The notes below the pieces were generated by a model, which saw only the letters and a program-made list of their open reading frames with translations, was not told the DNA's origin and did not search any database. DNA of 64,000 nt from Margaritifera margaritifera. Lineage: Eukaryota; Mollusca; Bivalvia; Unionida; Margaritiferidae. The stretch's first letter is position 1. Every line of letters starts with the position of its first letter. Positions 23,016-34,846 of the stretch are shown one piece after another. The stretch covers positions 2,108,001 through 2,172,000 of the forward strand of contig JAQPZY010001346.1 in NCBI GenBank assembly GCA_029931535.1, read 5' to 3'. The translations under genes and the position numbers were made by a program.

Positions 23016-23581
23016 TGTTACTAGTCTAGGTCTTAAAATAATGTAAGAGAAAGAAAGTGAAACTAACAATATATGTAAAATCAACAAACAATTTATTTAT
23101 CTGTAATTAAAATAAAAATTCAAAAGGTCTTGAATGTCCTGATATATCACAACGATACAATCCAGAATATCTTTGAGAATGTCCACAAATATTCAAAAGT
23201 CATGTATATAAATCCAAAGGTTAATGAGCACTTTATGGTAATTCCAATGAAAGTTCAAATAAATAATTCCTTTCGAATTATGTCTACAGCATAACTATAA
23301 ACACTGATCAGAAATAGATTCCCAAGGACTGATTTTAAAACAGGAATGAATAAATGCGTATCAAGACCCTATACCATATACATATTCTAACGACCCACAA
23401 TGCAAGAGAACGTGCGTCGTTCTAGTGGAAAACCCAACCTAGTTGTGAATAATTGTCAACAAGACTGGCGTTGAACTCAATGTCGGTCAACAAGGTGTTT
23501 ACCAATTGACCAGAACTTTAAAGTGCGACTTACTATCATGGACAAGGTTAAAAACACATAATAGGTTAATTATACATAACA
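23016..23581 (-). repeat. Gypsy 3' LTR (566 bp)
   Basis: On the minus strand it opens TGTTATG at 23581 and closes AGTAACA at 23016, with standard TG...CA ends. It is preceded by a polypurine tract and is homologous to 19774-20337. Confidence 0.8.
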
Positions 23582-23590
23582 CCTCCCCTC
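23582..23590 (-). other. Polypurine tract
   Basis: GAGGGGAGG on the minus strand sits directly before the LTR start, the usual site for plus-strand priming in LTR retrotransposons. Confidence 0.75.
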
Positions 23591-23690
23591 ATTAAAAGAA
23601 AGATTATGCAATAAAGCTTTTTTTTTTACATATTAATCAAATATGCATATAATACTCTAATAATCAAAATCACATAGTAATATAGTACTT

Positions 23691-24970
23691 CTATACACGT
23701 GAGAGTACATCTGTGATCACATTATCTTTACCCCTCATATGTCTAATGTCAGTGTTATATTCTTGCACCATTAAACTCCACCTCGTCAATCTCGGATTTT
23801 TCTTTTTCATTTTCTTAATGAAAGTAAGGGCATTGTGATCACTGAATACAACAATCGGAGAAAGAGCTGAAGTAACAAACACTTCAAAAATATTCCAAAG
23901 CCAATATCAAAGCCAAACATTCATTCTCAATGGTGGAATAATTCTTCTGGTGCTTATTTATTTTTTATTTTTTGTTGTTGTTGTTTTGTTTTTTTTTTGT
24001 TTGTTTTTTTTTTATAGAAAAATAGCACACTGGATGAGCTACACCATTTTTGTTTTCTTGAATCAATACTCTACCAACCCATACATCACTTGCATCAGAC
24101 ATTTTAAATGATTGGCTGAAATTTGGTGCTGAAAGAACTGGTGCACTCTTAAGTATGGCCTTCAATTTGTCAAAAGATTCCTGACACTTGTCAGACAAAT
24201 GAAACTTGGATTTCTTACTCAATAAATTTGTCAGAGGTTCCACAATTATGGAAAAATGTGAGCAAAAGTTCGAATATCCACCCATACCCAAGAATCACAT
24301 CAGTTGCTTTTTACTACCAGGCATCGGGAATTCATAAATAGCCTTGACCTTAGCTCCTACAGGTTTATCTTGACCTTGTCCAACAATATGTCCTAAAAAG
24401 GTGACACAAGCATGTAAAAACTCACTTTTGTATAAATTAATCGTCAGACATGCATCACTGAGTCGATTGAAGAATTTCCGAATGGTTTCCAAGCGATCTT
24501 CCCAGGTGTCGCTGTAGATGATGACGTCATCGATGTACGCATCACAATTATCGAGACCGGATGTTATCATGATCATAAAACGCTGGAATGTTGACGGAAA
24601 ATTTTTCATATCAAAAGGCATCCCTTGATATTGATAAAGCCCATCTGGAGTTACAAAATGCCGAAATTTCTTTTGCTCTTTCCGTGAGTGAAATTTGCCA
24701 GAATCCTTTCAAAAGGTCAAATTTGGTAATATATTTCGCATTTCCAATTTTGTCGATGCAATCATCTATTCTTGGCATTGGAAATGAATCCATTTTTGGT
24801 GACACTGTTGATTTTTCTATAGTCAGTACACACGCGGAATGTATTATCTGGTTTATGCACAAGAATACATGGTGAACTCCAGTTATTTGTACTTGGTTCT
24901 ATAAAATCAATCTCCTGTAAATATTGAATTTCCTTTCTCAAATATTCCTGTTTGAGAGGATTCAAATGTG
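23691..24970 (-). pseudogene. Gypsy reverse transcriptase and RNase H remnant
   Basis: From 24965 leftward: RT fingers (LKQEYLRKEIQYLQE, SSPCILVHKPD, FRVCTDYRKIN), FDLLKGFWQISL, then MPFDMKNFPSTFQRFM and the catalytic box YIDDVIIYS, FLGHIVG, and RNase H (MSDASDVWVG with the first acidic residue; HMRGKDNVITDVLSRV at the end). Frames break near 24860, 24620, 24290 and 23960. A T-rich expansion sits near 23960-24015. The RNase H end lies only about 107 bp from the polypurine tract, so integrase is missing on this strand. Confidence 0.92.
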
Positions 24971-26150
24971 GTCCTTATGAGAAATGGAGACCACCTGAGT
25001 TACCCGCTGGTGACGATGGGTCAGTGAGCTATCAAATTTTCGTTCCGATGTCATATCGACGGGAAATTCTTAGACTAGCCCATGAAACTCTCTTGGACTA
25101 GTCATTTAGGAGTCAATAGGACTTATCACAAGATCTTGAATCATTTTTATTGGCCGAAACTTAAAAGTGATGTCTCTAAATACTGTAGATCTTGTAACAC
25201 TTGTCAAATGGTAGGAAAACCCAATCGAAAGATACCTAATGCTCATCTGCAACCTATTCCTGCATTTGCCAAACCATTTAGCAGAATAATGGTAGACTGT
25301 GTCGGTCCCTTTCCTAAGACCAAGTCAGGCAACCGATACTTGTTGACCATAATTTGTGCGTCTACAAGATTTCCAGAGGCAATTCCTTTGAGGAGAAATA
25401 TTACAACTAAAACCATTGTACAAGCTTTGGTAAAAGTTTCTACACTTGTTGGCCTTCCCAAATCTACACAGTCTGATCAAGGGTCAAATTTTATGTCTGG
25501 ATTTTTCCAACAAGTTATGCATTAGTTAGGCATCCAATAGTTTAAATCTTCTGCCTATCACCCTGAAAGTCAAGGCGCTTTGGAAAGATTTCATGAAAAT
25601 TTAAAGAATAAGATTCGTCATATTGTTTTGATACAGGAAAAGATTGGGATGAGAGTGTTCATTTGTCGTTATTTGCTGTTAGGGAATCAGTTCAAGAATC
25701 ATTGGGTTTGAGTCTTTTTGAACTGGTTTTTGGACATACCGTCCGTGGACCATTGAAGTTATTGAAAGAAAAACTTCTTTCAAATAAGGATTCAAAGATT
25801 AATCTTCTTGACTATGTCTCTGACTTCAAATATAAGCTTGTGAAATAACAAGAACTAATCTTCACTCTACTCAGTCAAAGATGAAATTGAGGTATGACAG
25901 AAATACAAGGGAAAGGAGTTTTAAGCCTGGTGAACAAGTTCTGGCTCTCTTATCCATAGCTCAAAATCCTATTCGGGTTAAATTGTATAGTCCTTATACC
26001 GTTGAAAAGAAAGTTAATGATTTAAATTATACCATTAACACTCCTGGGGGGCGGACACAGAAACACCTTTGTCACATAAATATGTTAACGGAATATTTTG
26101 ACAGAGATAGCCCAGTCAATTACTCAATTAATTTAGTTGTACCTATCCGA
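24971..26150 (+). pseudogene. Gypsy integrase remnant, head to head with the RT piece
   Basis: On the plus strand: end of the RNase H linker (KWRPPELPAGDDGSVSYQIF), a zinc-binding segment with histidines near HET and HLGVNRTYHK and cysteines in YCRSCNTCQ, catalytic D in MVDCVGPFPK, D in QSDQGSNF, E in GALERFH, then a GPY/F-like module (YSPYTVEKKV..DLNYTI) and CHINMLTEYF. No chromodomain. Stops and frameshifts at about 25100, 25525, 25600 and 25850. The joint with the minus-strand RT is at about 24970. Confidence 0.9.
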
Positions 26151-26151
26151 C

Positions 26152-26153
<2 letters not shown>

Positions 26154-26219
<66 letters not shown>
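26154..26219. repeat. (TA)n microsatellite, about 33 units
   Basis: Uninterrupted TA dinucleotides between the end of the integrase region and the short open frame at 26227. Confidence 0.95.
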
Positions 26220-26222
<3 letters not shown>

Positions 26223-26226
26223 TACA

Positions 26227-26337
26227 AGATTTGGTTAAAGCTAAAAAAAAAACACGTATTAATGTTCGATATAAAGATAACAAATGCTCATATGCTGTTG
26301 AATCTGTTATAAAACAAACAGGCGAAAAGAAATAAAA
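26227..26337 (+). other. Short open frame after the TA tract, unrecognised
   Basis: 36 codons then TAA, with LVKAKKKTRINVRYKDN and SYAVESVIKQTGEKK. Composition looks coding-like. It is one base out of step with the integrase frame that enters the TA tract; a change in TA number could bring the two in or out of phase. Family not recognised; may be the element's C-terminal tail or unrelated. Confidence 0.3.
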
Positions 26338-26339
26338 CT

Positions 26340-27958
26340 TAGAAAAATACACACATTATGTTAATTAATATCCAATTATGATTATTGATATTGATAATTT
26401 TCAAGATGAATTTAAAACGTCATTAAATGTAAATCAAATAGTTGTGGGGAGGTAGAAAGAAAAAAGATAAAAAAGTTTTGTCATGGTGCACAAAACAAAG
26501 ATCAGTTATATTTTATTAAGAGCTGGTGATGATTTAATTTATAGAATGGATTAAAGTGAGCAGGATACAGTGATCTTCAAACATAATTTTGGAGAGAAGA
26601 ACATGTACTGGTATATGTATTTTAAAATTTTGTTGAATAATACACTGAACTAAATTTGTTGATAATGCAATAATAATGAGAATAATAATACATGTAATAC
26701 TACTACTACTACTACTAATAATAATAATAATAATAATAATATTAATAATAATAAAAATAATGGTATTTGGTGCATGCTATTTGTTCAAGAACCAAGTTTG
26801 AAAGGTGAACCAGCATTCAGTGGTCACCTGTGTACAAAGGCCAGTTTGGCCTTTTCCCATGGGTGGCTGCTGTTGACGGGTTTGATTGTATATTTTCCAA
26901 TATGCTAATATTCACGGCAAAGAGAAGTGAGAAACATTGTGTTCCGTGTTTTTGTCATTTTACATAGTTCCCCTGCTGGAGATGTCCTTTTATAATATGT
27001 ACTGTACACGAAATGGCCACTTGCCCGTTAATGAAATGATCATAGCACCTTTTTCCTCATCAAGGGAGACTACAGCAGTTGCCATATGGCAAGAACCATT
27101 TCTCACCTGGGAAATGTCGAAGAACATTATATATTTTTTTTGAATACATTGTCAGTTTGCATACTTGCCATATTCCCAGACAGTGTTGGGGTTGTTTTTT
27201 TTTGAGACTCAAAAAGTGTGTTTTGAGGTCCGAAGGGGGGTCAGTGCGAGTGACCTCCCAAAAGCGACATCATCCAAATGAGAATAAGCTATATTTTAAT
27301 ATCAGCCTATAGCAAATTACTGGAAATTCAAACCTGAATAAAAGAAAATACAATATGTTTTCTCTGAAACATGTAATATACTTACAAAAAAGAAAAAGAA
27401 AAAAAAAAAAGGTAGACTTAGCATTCTCAAATAACATCACCACAAACATGGTCACAACCTCACAGACATTAAATACAAAATATACCAAGTCTTTAAAATC
27501 CATTGGACAGTGGAATGTAGTTTTAATTACACGCAGTCTTTGCTGCTTTAAATAGTTTAGTAGTTGGTTTGACGGTAATGCAAGTGATATTTGTGTTCAC
27601 AAATATGCCTTCACTTTTCCTTCGCGAATGTGCATCCACGTCTATGTTGGCGAAAGCAATGGCCAAAGTCGCTAAAAGTGATAAAACATATGAGATGGCA
27701 ATGAATATTCATTTCAAAACAACGAATCTACCAATGAAAACATTAAAGATTTATGGTAGTCGGCCGAGTTGGTAAAGTCTTTGACCGCCGCTATTGTAAC
27801 GTATTTTCAAGGTTAAAGTCACACCTACGGCAGTGAAGATTTAATTTATTCTCAGGCTGAATTAATGAAAAAAAGGTACTATTTTATGTAAATATACAAT
27901 TTGTCATTTGATTAATGATTTAATTCTTTTAAATTATTATATTTCCATGGTGCAGTTC
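26340..27958. other. Unassigned stretch with simple repeats
   Basis: (ACT)n/(AAT)n tracts at about 26698-26760 and a short hairpin aaggccagtttggcctt near 26838. Short frames have no recognised family. A tRNA-like block at 27752-27815 is discussed under rejected items. Confidence 0.35.
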
Positions 27959-27966
27959 ATTTCAGG
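27959..27966 (+). other. 8-bp target site duplication, left
   Basis: ATTTCAGG, repeated identically at 32906-32913. Confidence 0.85.
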
Positions 27967-28115
27967 GGGTCCTACTAAACACCGCAATGACGCGAAAAGA
28001 CGCGCAAAGACGCGCAAAGACAGGCAAAGACGGGCAAAGACGCGCAAAGACTGCCAAAGACGCGCAAAGATAGGTCAAAGACACGCAAAGACATGGCAAA
28101 GACGGCAGATAGATA
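27967..28115 (+). repeat. Left terminal array of the TIR transposon
   Basis: After the 19-bp tip, about ten units of the form cgcaaagacg/gggcaaagac run to about 28110. Further partial arrays lie at 28366-28380 and 28493-28550, each attached to fragments of the same subterminal module. Confidence 0.9.
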
Positions 28116-29842
28116 TTTTAAAATGACAATAGTGGAAAATACTGTCCATATGTCCTTCACTTTTTTTCTTTTTTTTTTAAATGTCTGTTAGCACTCACAG
28201 TTGTATTGAATTATTGTAAATATTCCAAAATGTCTTTTGTCAACAAAAATGGAATCTTCTTATCATTATTTGTAACATATTTTATCTCATTTAATAATGA
28301 TGCGGTAAATTCTGTGTGGAGTTTATATTATTAATATACGTGTGGTAAGTACTGGGAAGAGAGAAACGCGCAAAGACATTTTAAAACTTTACTTAATTGA
28401 AAATTTCCTGTTATTTGTACATGTTTCATATAAAGAAATGTAAGAAATATGTATATAATCTATGTGTTCATAGTTTTATAGTTTTAGTACACCGCAAAGA
28501 CGGGTAAAGACAGGACAAAGACGGGCAAAGACGGGCAAAGACACAAAAAGAGTTCAAAAACGTTCTTGGATAGTATTTTACTGTGCTATTTTCTTTAGTA
28601 CAGTTTGTTAAGCATTTGCTACACATTTGTCTGTATGGAGCAGCACAGATGTGTACCCGGAATTTGGGACGTGGACCCTGCTTTTTAAGTCCCATAATTT
28701 CGAATTTTGTTTATGCTAATTACATACTTGTGAATTTTTCAAAGTATGTGAGAGAGTTGAAGTCAACGCGTAAGTTTGATCGGTTGAAAGATGTTCCGTT
28801 CATACTTTCACTTTGATCTGGCAAGAGTTTTTTTTTCTTCTCTCTTTGCCATGGCCTTCAGGTGGTCAAAACTGGTTTCGGCAGCATACAATACAATGAT
28901 AAGTGTCTCTTGCTACTATGTGAACGATTAAGTTTAATATTTAACATATATTTCCATTAAAAGCAATTTATTTTCAGTTTTTGACTATTCCGGTTCTTCG
29001 TGATATGCTGGTATAACGCGGAATATTGATCCCAAAATAAACAAAACGTAATTACTACCTCAGATGAAGTTCTCAGAAGTCTTAGTACTTTAATTCTAAT
29101 ATGTCACTTATAAATATAAACTTTTTCTAAGATTGGCTATTAATATTAAAAAATATATTTTTATATCGGAAGTTATGCTATGAATGATCAATGTTAACAA
29201 TATCTAATTATCACATAATAAAATGTATAAACATTATTGGATATATTCGTTCATTTTAATAAATGAATGAATACTATGAATGATCAATATTTACAATATC
29301 TAATTATCACAAATTAAAATTATAATCTCTAATGGATATATTTATATATGTCAATAAAATAATGGGTACTATGCAAACGAAAAATCATGAGTAATGTCCA
29401 ATAAACTGTGAAGTATTTGAACAGTATCCGTTTGTCGGTAGTATCAAAAGAAGACTCACCGGAATTGGTTTAACATTTCAAATACAAAATACAAATATCA
29501 CATAAGAGAAATATTAAATTGTTGTAAGAACCTCAACAAAGCTGACGTTGGTTTGGAAAATTGTTTACATCCTTATTAAATAAAAGAATACAGGAGTGTT
29601 TCGAAGAAAACAATTTGCTATCAGAGGTACAATGTACCAATAGAGTTTCTAAATTAAAGAAGAAATAGTTATTTTTCAGTCACTGGGAAATGTTTTAAAG
29701 TTATTTATAGACTTTATCAAAATATTAAATCGAGTGTTAACACCTGTGTAAACGTATTGCTGCTTCTTTATGTAAATAACACTGTATTAATTGCTGCCAA
29801 ATGAAAAAGACATGAATAAGTATATAATATAATTAGACTTAC

Positions 29843-30091
29843 CTCCTGCAATCTGAGAACTGCGCTGTGATAGTTGCACAAACCTCCATCAGCATCCAGA
29901 ATGCACTTATTACACATGTAGGGAACATTTCCCGAAAGAAGACCTAAGTCACTGTCAATCAGGCCATTACATGACGCATGCATCCATTTCTTACATACAT
30001 CACATTGTACAGAACCTAACACGCAATTTTCTAAACAAACTTCACATTGCCACGATTCAACCTTTGCCTTTTTACGGACTCGGCCCGGCAT
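29843..30091 (-). CDS. PHD-finger exon inside the TIR transposon
   Basis: ATG at 30091 opens 83 codons to a strong donor (GAG|GTAAGT at 29843/29842). The product has a basic start (MPGRVRKKAK) and a complete C4HC3 PHD finger: C16-x2-C19, C30-x2-C33, H38-x2-C41 and C60-x2-C63, with the aromatic W36 two residues before the histidine. PHD fingers bind histone tails or other chromatin ligands and also occur in transposon proteins. The next exon was not identified. It may be part of the transposon's own protein or a captured host exon. No internal stop, so decay is slight or it is still used. Confidence 0.6.
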
Positions 30092-30293
30092 GATTATGTT
30101 TACACAACTTTATATTAGCCTTTTATTTATCTTTACAAGCAGGAAAAACTATATAAAAATGATTTCCAAAATTATAAAAAAATATATAGTCCAGATATCG
30201 ATAAAGAATGCGAGCTGGAAACAATACAACAACTGACAAATATTACTTCGAAAGCATGTATACGGTGTCTATGATGATGATGCTTGAATTAAC

Positions 30294-30325
30294 GTCGTGT
30301 GCGCCCATTCGGGCATATACGACGA
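30294..30325. repeat. Hairpin inside the TIR transposon
   Basis: cgtcgtgtgcgccc and gggcatatacgacg pair around attc with few mismatches. Role unknown. Confidence 0.55.
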
Positions 30326-30879
30326 TATACCGTGTCTATGAAGGGTCAGTTTATATAGAGCACAAATTAATGAATGTCTGATCGCTATTATCAAAGAATT
30401 CCGAAGTTTGTAAATGATTAGTATTTGATCATCTCCTTTGCCGACGTAAGTAGCAAAGGAATATCGAACTTTTAACGTTATTAGTACTGATCAGTTGTTT
30501 AGCCGACTTAATTTGACGGCCTCACCCCTTTAATCATTTTATATTAAACTATGGCTATCCTGAGGTGTGAATACCTGTATACAATTAATTAGATAATTAT
30601 CTGTTTCATATATTGGTTCATTACCGAGAAGTTTGAACTGTCCTTGTACTGCCGCTAACGTTAACTGAGTTAAAGGTAGCGCGTGTCTACTCTGCAACTT
30701 GTGATTGTGTAACACGCGTTGACACCTATTATTCGGATTACAGTAGCTCTTCACTACCATGTACCGTACCTTTGTACATACAGTATTGTAAGTTTATAAA
30801 CGTCTCTGTCCGTGTACTGCCGCTATGTTAATTGAGTTAAATAGATATTAAAGAAAGAACAATCAACACATAGACAAAG

Positions 30880-32905
30880 CAAACATTTCTAATCCTTATA
30901 TATTTATTTATATACATTTTGTATCAACAGTAAATATTTCCAATATTGTAAGTATTTGCCCAGTCTTTGCCCGTCTTTGTGTGTCTTTGCCCGTCTTTGC
31001 GTGCCAACTTCCATATATGAAAATATTTAATTATTTAAAGAAAAGGACGGTCCAACACATAGATAAAGCAAACATTTCTAATTCTTATATATTTATTTAT
31101 ATACATTGTGTATCAACATTCAGTATTTTACACTACAGTGGTCCCCCTCTTGAACGGCCCCCCTGACCAGCGGCCACCCGCTTTATACGGCCACAATCCC
31201 TTGGCACCGACGAGTTTGTGTTCATAAGTACCCCTCAAGGACGGCCACCCCTCTAACGCGACCAGCGGCCAGCATTTTCGTGCAAAAACGGTCAAATTTA
31301 CCCCTCGCCAGCGGCCACATAATGGTTTTTTTACAGATTAAAATCTCGATAATATTTTTTAATTTCTCAATTCAACACATTGACATTTTGTTCCAACACG
31401 CCAATAAAGTAACTTTAATCCTTACAAAGAGGTAAGTAATCCGATTATCCTTACTGCCATGTGTTCCTTAGATGTTAGCTTTTGTCACTTTGATAATTAC
31501 TGGCTATTATTACCACCGATAATTATCAATATGACAAAAGCTAACCGCCGAGAAGCAAGGATTGTTCAGCTCAAGTCAGCGTGACATCCGGTCGCCAGAG
31601 AGTAAAATGGTATGTTAGCCTTACTGGCTTCAGTCTTATAGATTATGAAATGTATATAACCGGGTACCAGACTGGAGAAGAAAAAAAAAATAGTCGATCA
31701 CGTGACAGACTCGCTTCCGTTGTAAACACTGCCTCGCGTGATTGCCCGCGAAGGAATAAGTTGTCGCAAATTATCGTCAGACATTCTCAGTTTAGAACGA
31801 AAAGTGAAAGCAACTAAATTAAACGAAAAGAGGGAGAGTCTTTTGATAATTACTGAGAAATTTTATGTCAGAAAGATTCAAATAAACATCGCCAATATAC
31901 ATTCAACTGCATTGAGTGGGAAGACGGAATCGACGGACGTACAGGGATAGTTACAACCAAATGTTTGTGCCCAGAATTTACCGACAGTGTGGTTTTGCAC
32001 CACGATTAATGATTATTCATATTTTTTAAAAATAACATTGATATTAGTTTGATCATATTGAGTATTTAACCAGATAATATTCATGTGATTTTTAAATGAA
32101 AATATGAAATATATAAAATTAGTTACATCTTTTATACTTTATATGTAGTTATTACTCACAACTGTGTTATCCCCCTCTAGAAAGGCCACCCGTCTTATAA
32201 GGCCACTTTCTTGCTGCAGAAGGTGTGGCCTTATAAGAGGGGGACCACTGTATTGTCATTTTTAAATGTCTATGTGCCGTCTTTGCTATGTCGTTGTCAT
32301 TCTTTGCCCGTCTTTGTGTGTCTTATTCCTTCTCTCAACACTTACCGTAATTAAATAATTTTATAAATTTACACGAGGACATTTCATGGTCAATAAGAAA
32401 GATAGAGAGAGTAGAAGTAACAATGAAAGTTGAAGAAAATTATATATTTATTTTGAAAAAGGACGGTCCAAGACATAGACATAGCAAACATTTCTAATTC
32501 TTATATATTTATTTTTATAAATTTTGTAACAACATTCAGTATTTTACACTATTGTCATTTTAAAATGTCTTTGCTATGTCTTTGCCCCGTCTTTGCGCGT
32601 CTTTGCCCGTCTCTGCGCGTCTTTGTCCGTCTTTGTGTCTTATTCCTTCTCTCAACACTTACCGTAATTACATATTTTTTAGAAATGTACATGAGGACAT
32701 TTCGTGGTCAATAAGAAAGATAGAGAGAGTAGAAGTAACAATGAAAGTTGAAGAAACTTATATATTTATTTTTATAAATTTGGTATCAACATTCAGTATT
32801 TTACACTAGTGTATTGTCATTTTAAAATATCTTTGCTATGTCTTTGCCCCGTCTTTGCCTGTCTTTGCGCGTCTTTGCCCGTCTTTGCGGTGTTTAGTAG
32901 GACCG
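30880..32905 (-). repeat. Right end modules: four tandem partial copies
   Basis: A module of A/T-rich sequence (gcaaacatttctaat.cttatat, caacattcagtattttacacta, ttgtcattttaaaat) ending in a ctttgcccgtctttgcg array occurs about four times, with arrays at 30958-31005, 32275-32325, 32563-32635 and 32828-32893. The second copy is split by the nested TA-flanked element at 31136-32250. Only the outermost copy carries the terminal tip. Confidence 0.8.
31136..32250. mobile_element. 1.1-kb Tc1/mariner-type non-autonomous element, nested
   Basis: CAGTGGTCCCCCTCTTgaac and its inverted copy (ataagagggggaccactg) form the ends, flanked by TA on each side (31134-31135, 32251-32252). Removing it restores the surrounding module (tattttacacta/ttgtcatttt). 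The interior has a long hairpin (ttagcttttgtcac..gacaaaagctaa, about 31476-31544) and no transposase frame. End sequence resembles pogo/Tigger-like termini. Confidence 0.82.
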
Positions 32906-32913
32906 ATTTCAGG
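32906..32913 (+). other. 8-bp target site duplication, right
   Basis: ATTTCAGG, identical to 27959-27966. Confidence 0.85.
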
Positions 32914-34846
32914 TTAACCAGATATTCAAACATGTTAATGTTTTCACGAGTTATTTGATCACATGATAAAACGTTTATTGCAATCATGTAAATGTCCAAG
33001 GAAAATATGAGAAAGTTAAGGTGGCTAAACTGTCGTAGCAAATAAGATTATCTCATTTTTTAAGCACTTCTAGTGCATTATGTACTAAATTGTCCTTCGT
33101 CCCTTTAAAATGTTGTGTGTCCCCCAAATCTGGAGGGTGAGGGACACAGTGTCCCCTAACCTTGGGATCCTAGGTGCAACACTGCATTAGAGATTGAATG
33201 GTGCAGTTTTACAACCTACCGAAATAATCATGTTTTGAATTTTATATATGGAGTAAAAATCCGACTTCAAAGAAACGTTGCGGCTGATCACAAACTTTAA
33301 TAAAGATGGCTTCAACATTCTCGTTCAATGCAGTCAGTGATGTGTAATAACATTTAATTTTCAACTCGGATCTGTTTGATGACAAATTGGGTTGTTCCAC
33401 TTAGTGTACTTTGCCTATGCAAATTAGCCTAATCGGTTCTCCCTCAGCAGTGCTCAAGGATTTGACACGACACATCACCCTAGCTAGCGTGAGCCAATTC
33501 AGTAAATCTCTGAAAAGTGTCTGTTTATCTCTGACCACCTTACCTTTTAATTGTCTTTAAAACAGCCGTATAAACTGCCCTGAGGATAGTTTTACAGGAG
33601 CTCTGAGCAAGACTGTCTACTGTTTATACATACCACAGATTACGGGCATATATCATTGTGATCATGAAATTTACATTTTTTTACAAACTTTTCTTGGATT
33701 TTTTTTTTTCTCGCTAAGATTGCTGAAAATCGTGTTTTTCAAAACACGACCGTGTCGGGGGGTTTGGGAGTCCAAAATTGTGTTTTTCGCGTGACACGTC
33801 GTGTTATGGCATGTATGAGTTTGGCTTTTCAAAATTGAAATCTTTTTACAGGTAGATTGATCAAGCAGTCTTCCATGGTTTGCTTCTTTATTAACATTGC
33901 ATAGTTTGTATCAATATTCTATGCAAATATTTATGTAATATATTTCTAGGTAATATTTATAATAATCTCAAATTGAGGAAACAAAGATGTTTATATAAGA
34001 ACATCTATTTGGTCTAATAAAAATGTGTTCAAAGAATGCAAGCTATAAAACAAACATGTTTAAAACCTATTAAGAAATATAGCCAATCAGATCCAATCTT
34101 TAATATGGATGCCAGTCAAAGTCAATTAAGATTGATATTTGCCTATATACCAACTTGAAGTTTGATAAAAAATCTGTACAGATCAGATATCCACAAATGG
34201 CCATATTTGCCAGACATGATTGACAAATGAGCCAAAATGACCATTGACATGTTGGACATCAGACATAAGGTATACATAATTATCCCATACAGTTGTTTTG
34301 TTTTTCCAGTTGTTTAAACACTCTATAGCCACAAAGCACAAGACAAAAAGAAGCATGAAAGCTTATCACCTTCACTTATCAAAATCTCAGGTAACTGAAT
34401 AATTGCCGCAGTCTGTATTACAGACATTACTTCACTTCCTCATATCAAGTGCTCTTTAGCTATACTGTATGTCAGCATACACCAAACCTTTAAAACAAAA
34501 TATGTGTAGCCTAGATCTTAATTAAAAAGAACAAAAGCTAGCAACAACAACTAACTTTTCTTCCTCCAACTCTTGTCTCAGGATCCACTAAAATACAACT
34601 TTACAGTCAGATCTGACTGGTAATGCTTGCCAATTAGGCGTTTTGTATTATTGAGGTAGTAAGCTTGCTTATTGTCATGTAATAATTAATCTTTGAAAAC
34701 TGTAGAGTGGAATGAATAATATTATCGGATGAAATTATATCTTATATTTTTCAGAAAGAAAAACCTAATTTTTGTAAATATTGTCTGAAAGAATAATAAT
34801 GAAGCATGGAAGAATAATACTAAAACTGGAGTAACCCAAAAAATGT
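32914..34846. other. No gene seen
   Basis: The first 100 bp continue the repeat related to 17730-17840. The rest is AT-rich with no convincing coding signal or repeat structure. Confidence 0.4.

Larger units (their letters stand above)
27967..32905. mobile_element. 4.94-kb TIR transposon with GCAAAGAC-array ends and 8-bp target duplication
   Basis: The left end GGGTCCTACTAAACACCGC recurs inverted at the right end with only the outermost base different. Both termini continue into arrays of an 11-12 bp unit (GCAAAGACGGGC and variants), then a shared noncoding module (tattttaaaatgacaata). ATTTCAGG lies directly outside both ends (27959-27966, 32906-32913). Related sequence at about 17700-17730 is unbroken at the same point, an empty-site paralogue. 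Inside are extra partial copies of the end modules, a PHD-finger exon and a nested TA-flanked element. No transposase was recognised. 8-bp duplications occur in hAT, P, Merlin and KDZ-type elements; the superfamily is unassigned. Confidence 0.85.

Noticed and set aside
27752..27815. tRNA-like block with A-box-like ggccgagttgg and B-box-like ggttaaagtca
   Set aside because: Acceptor stem and anticodon arm do not fold convincingly and no body or tail matching the SINEs was found; too weak to call.
27979..28110. CRISPR-like array (short regular repeats)
   Set aside because: Units of 11-12 bp are contiguous with no spacers, sit in inverted positions at both transposon ends, and the genome is eukaryotic.
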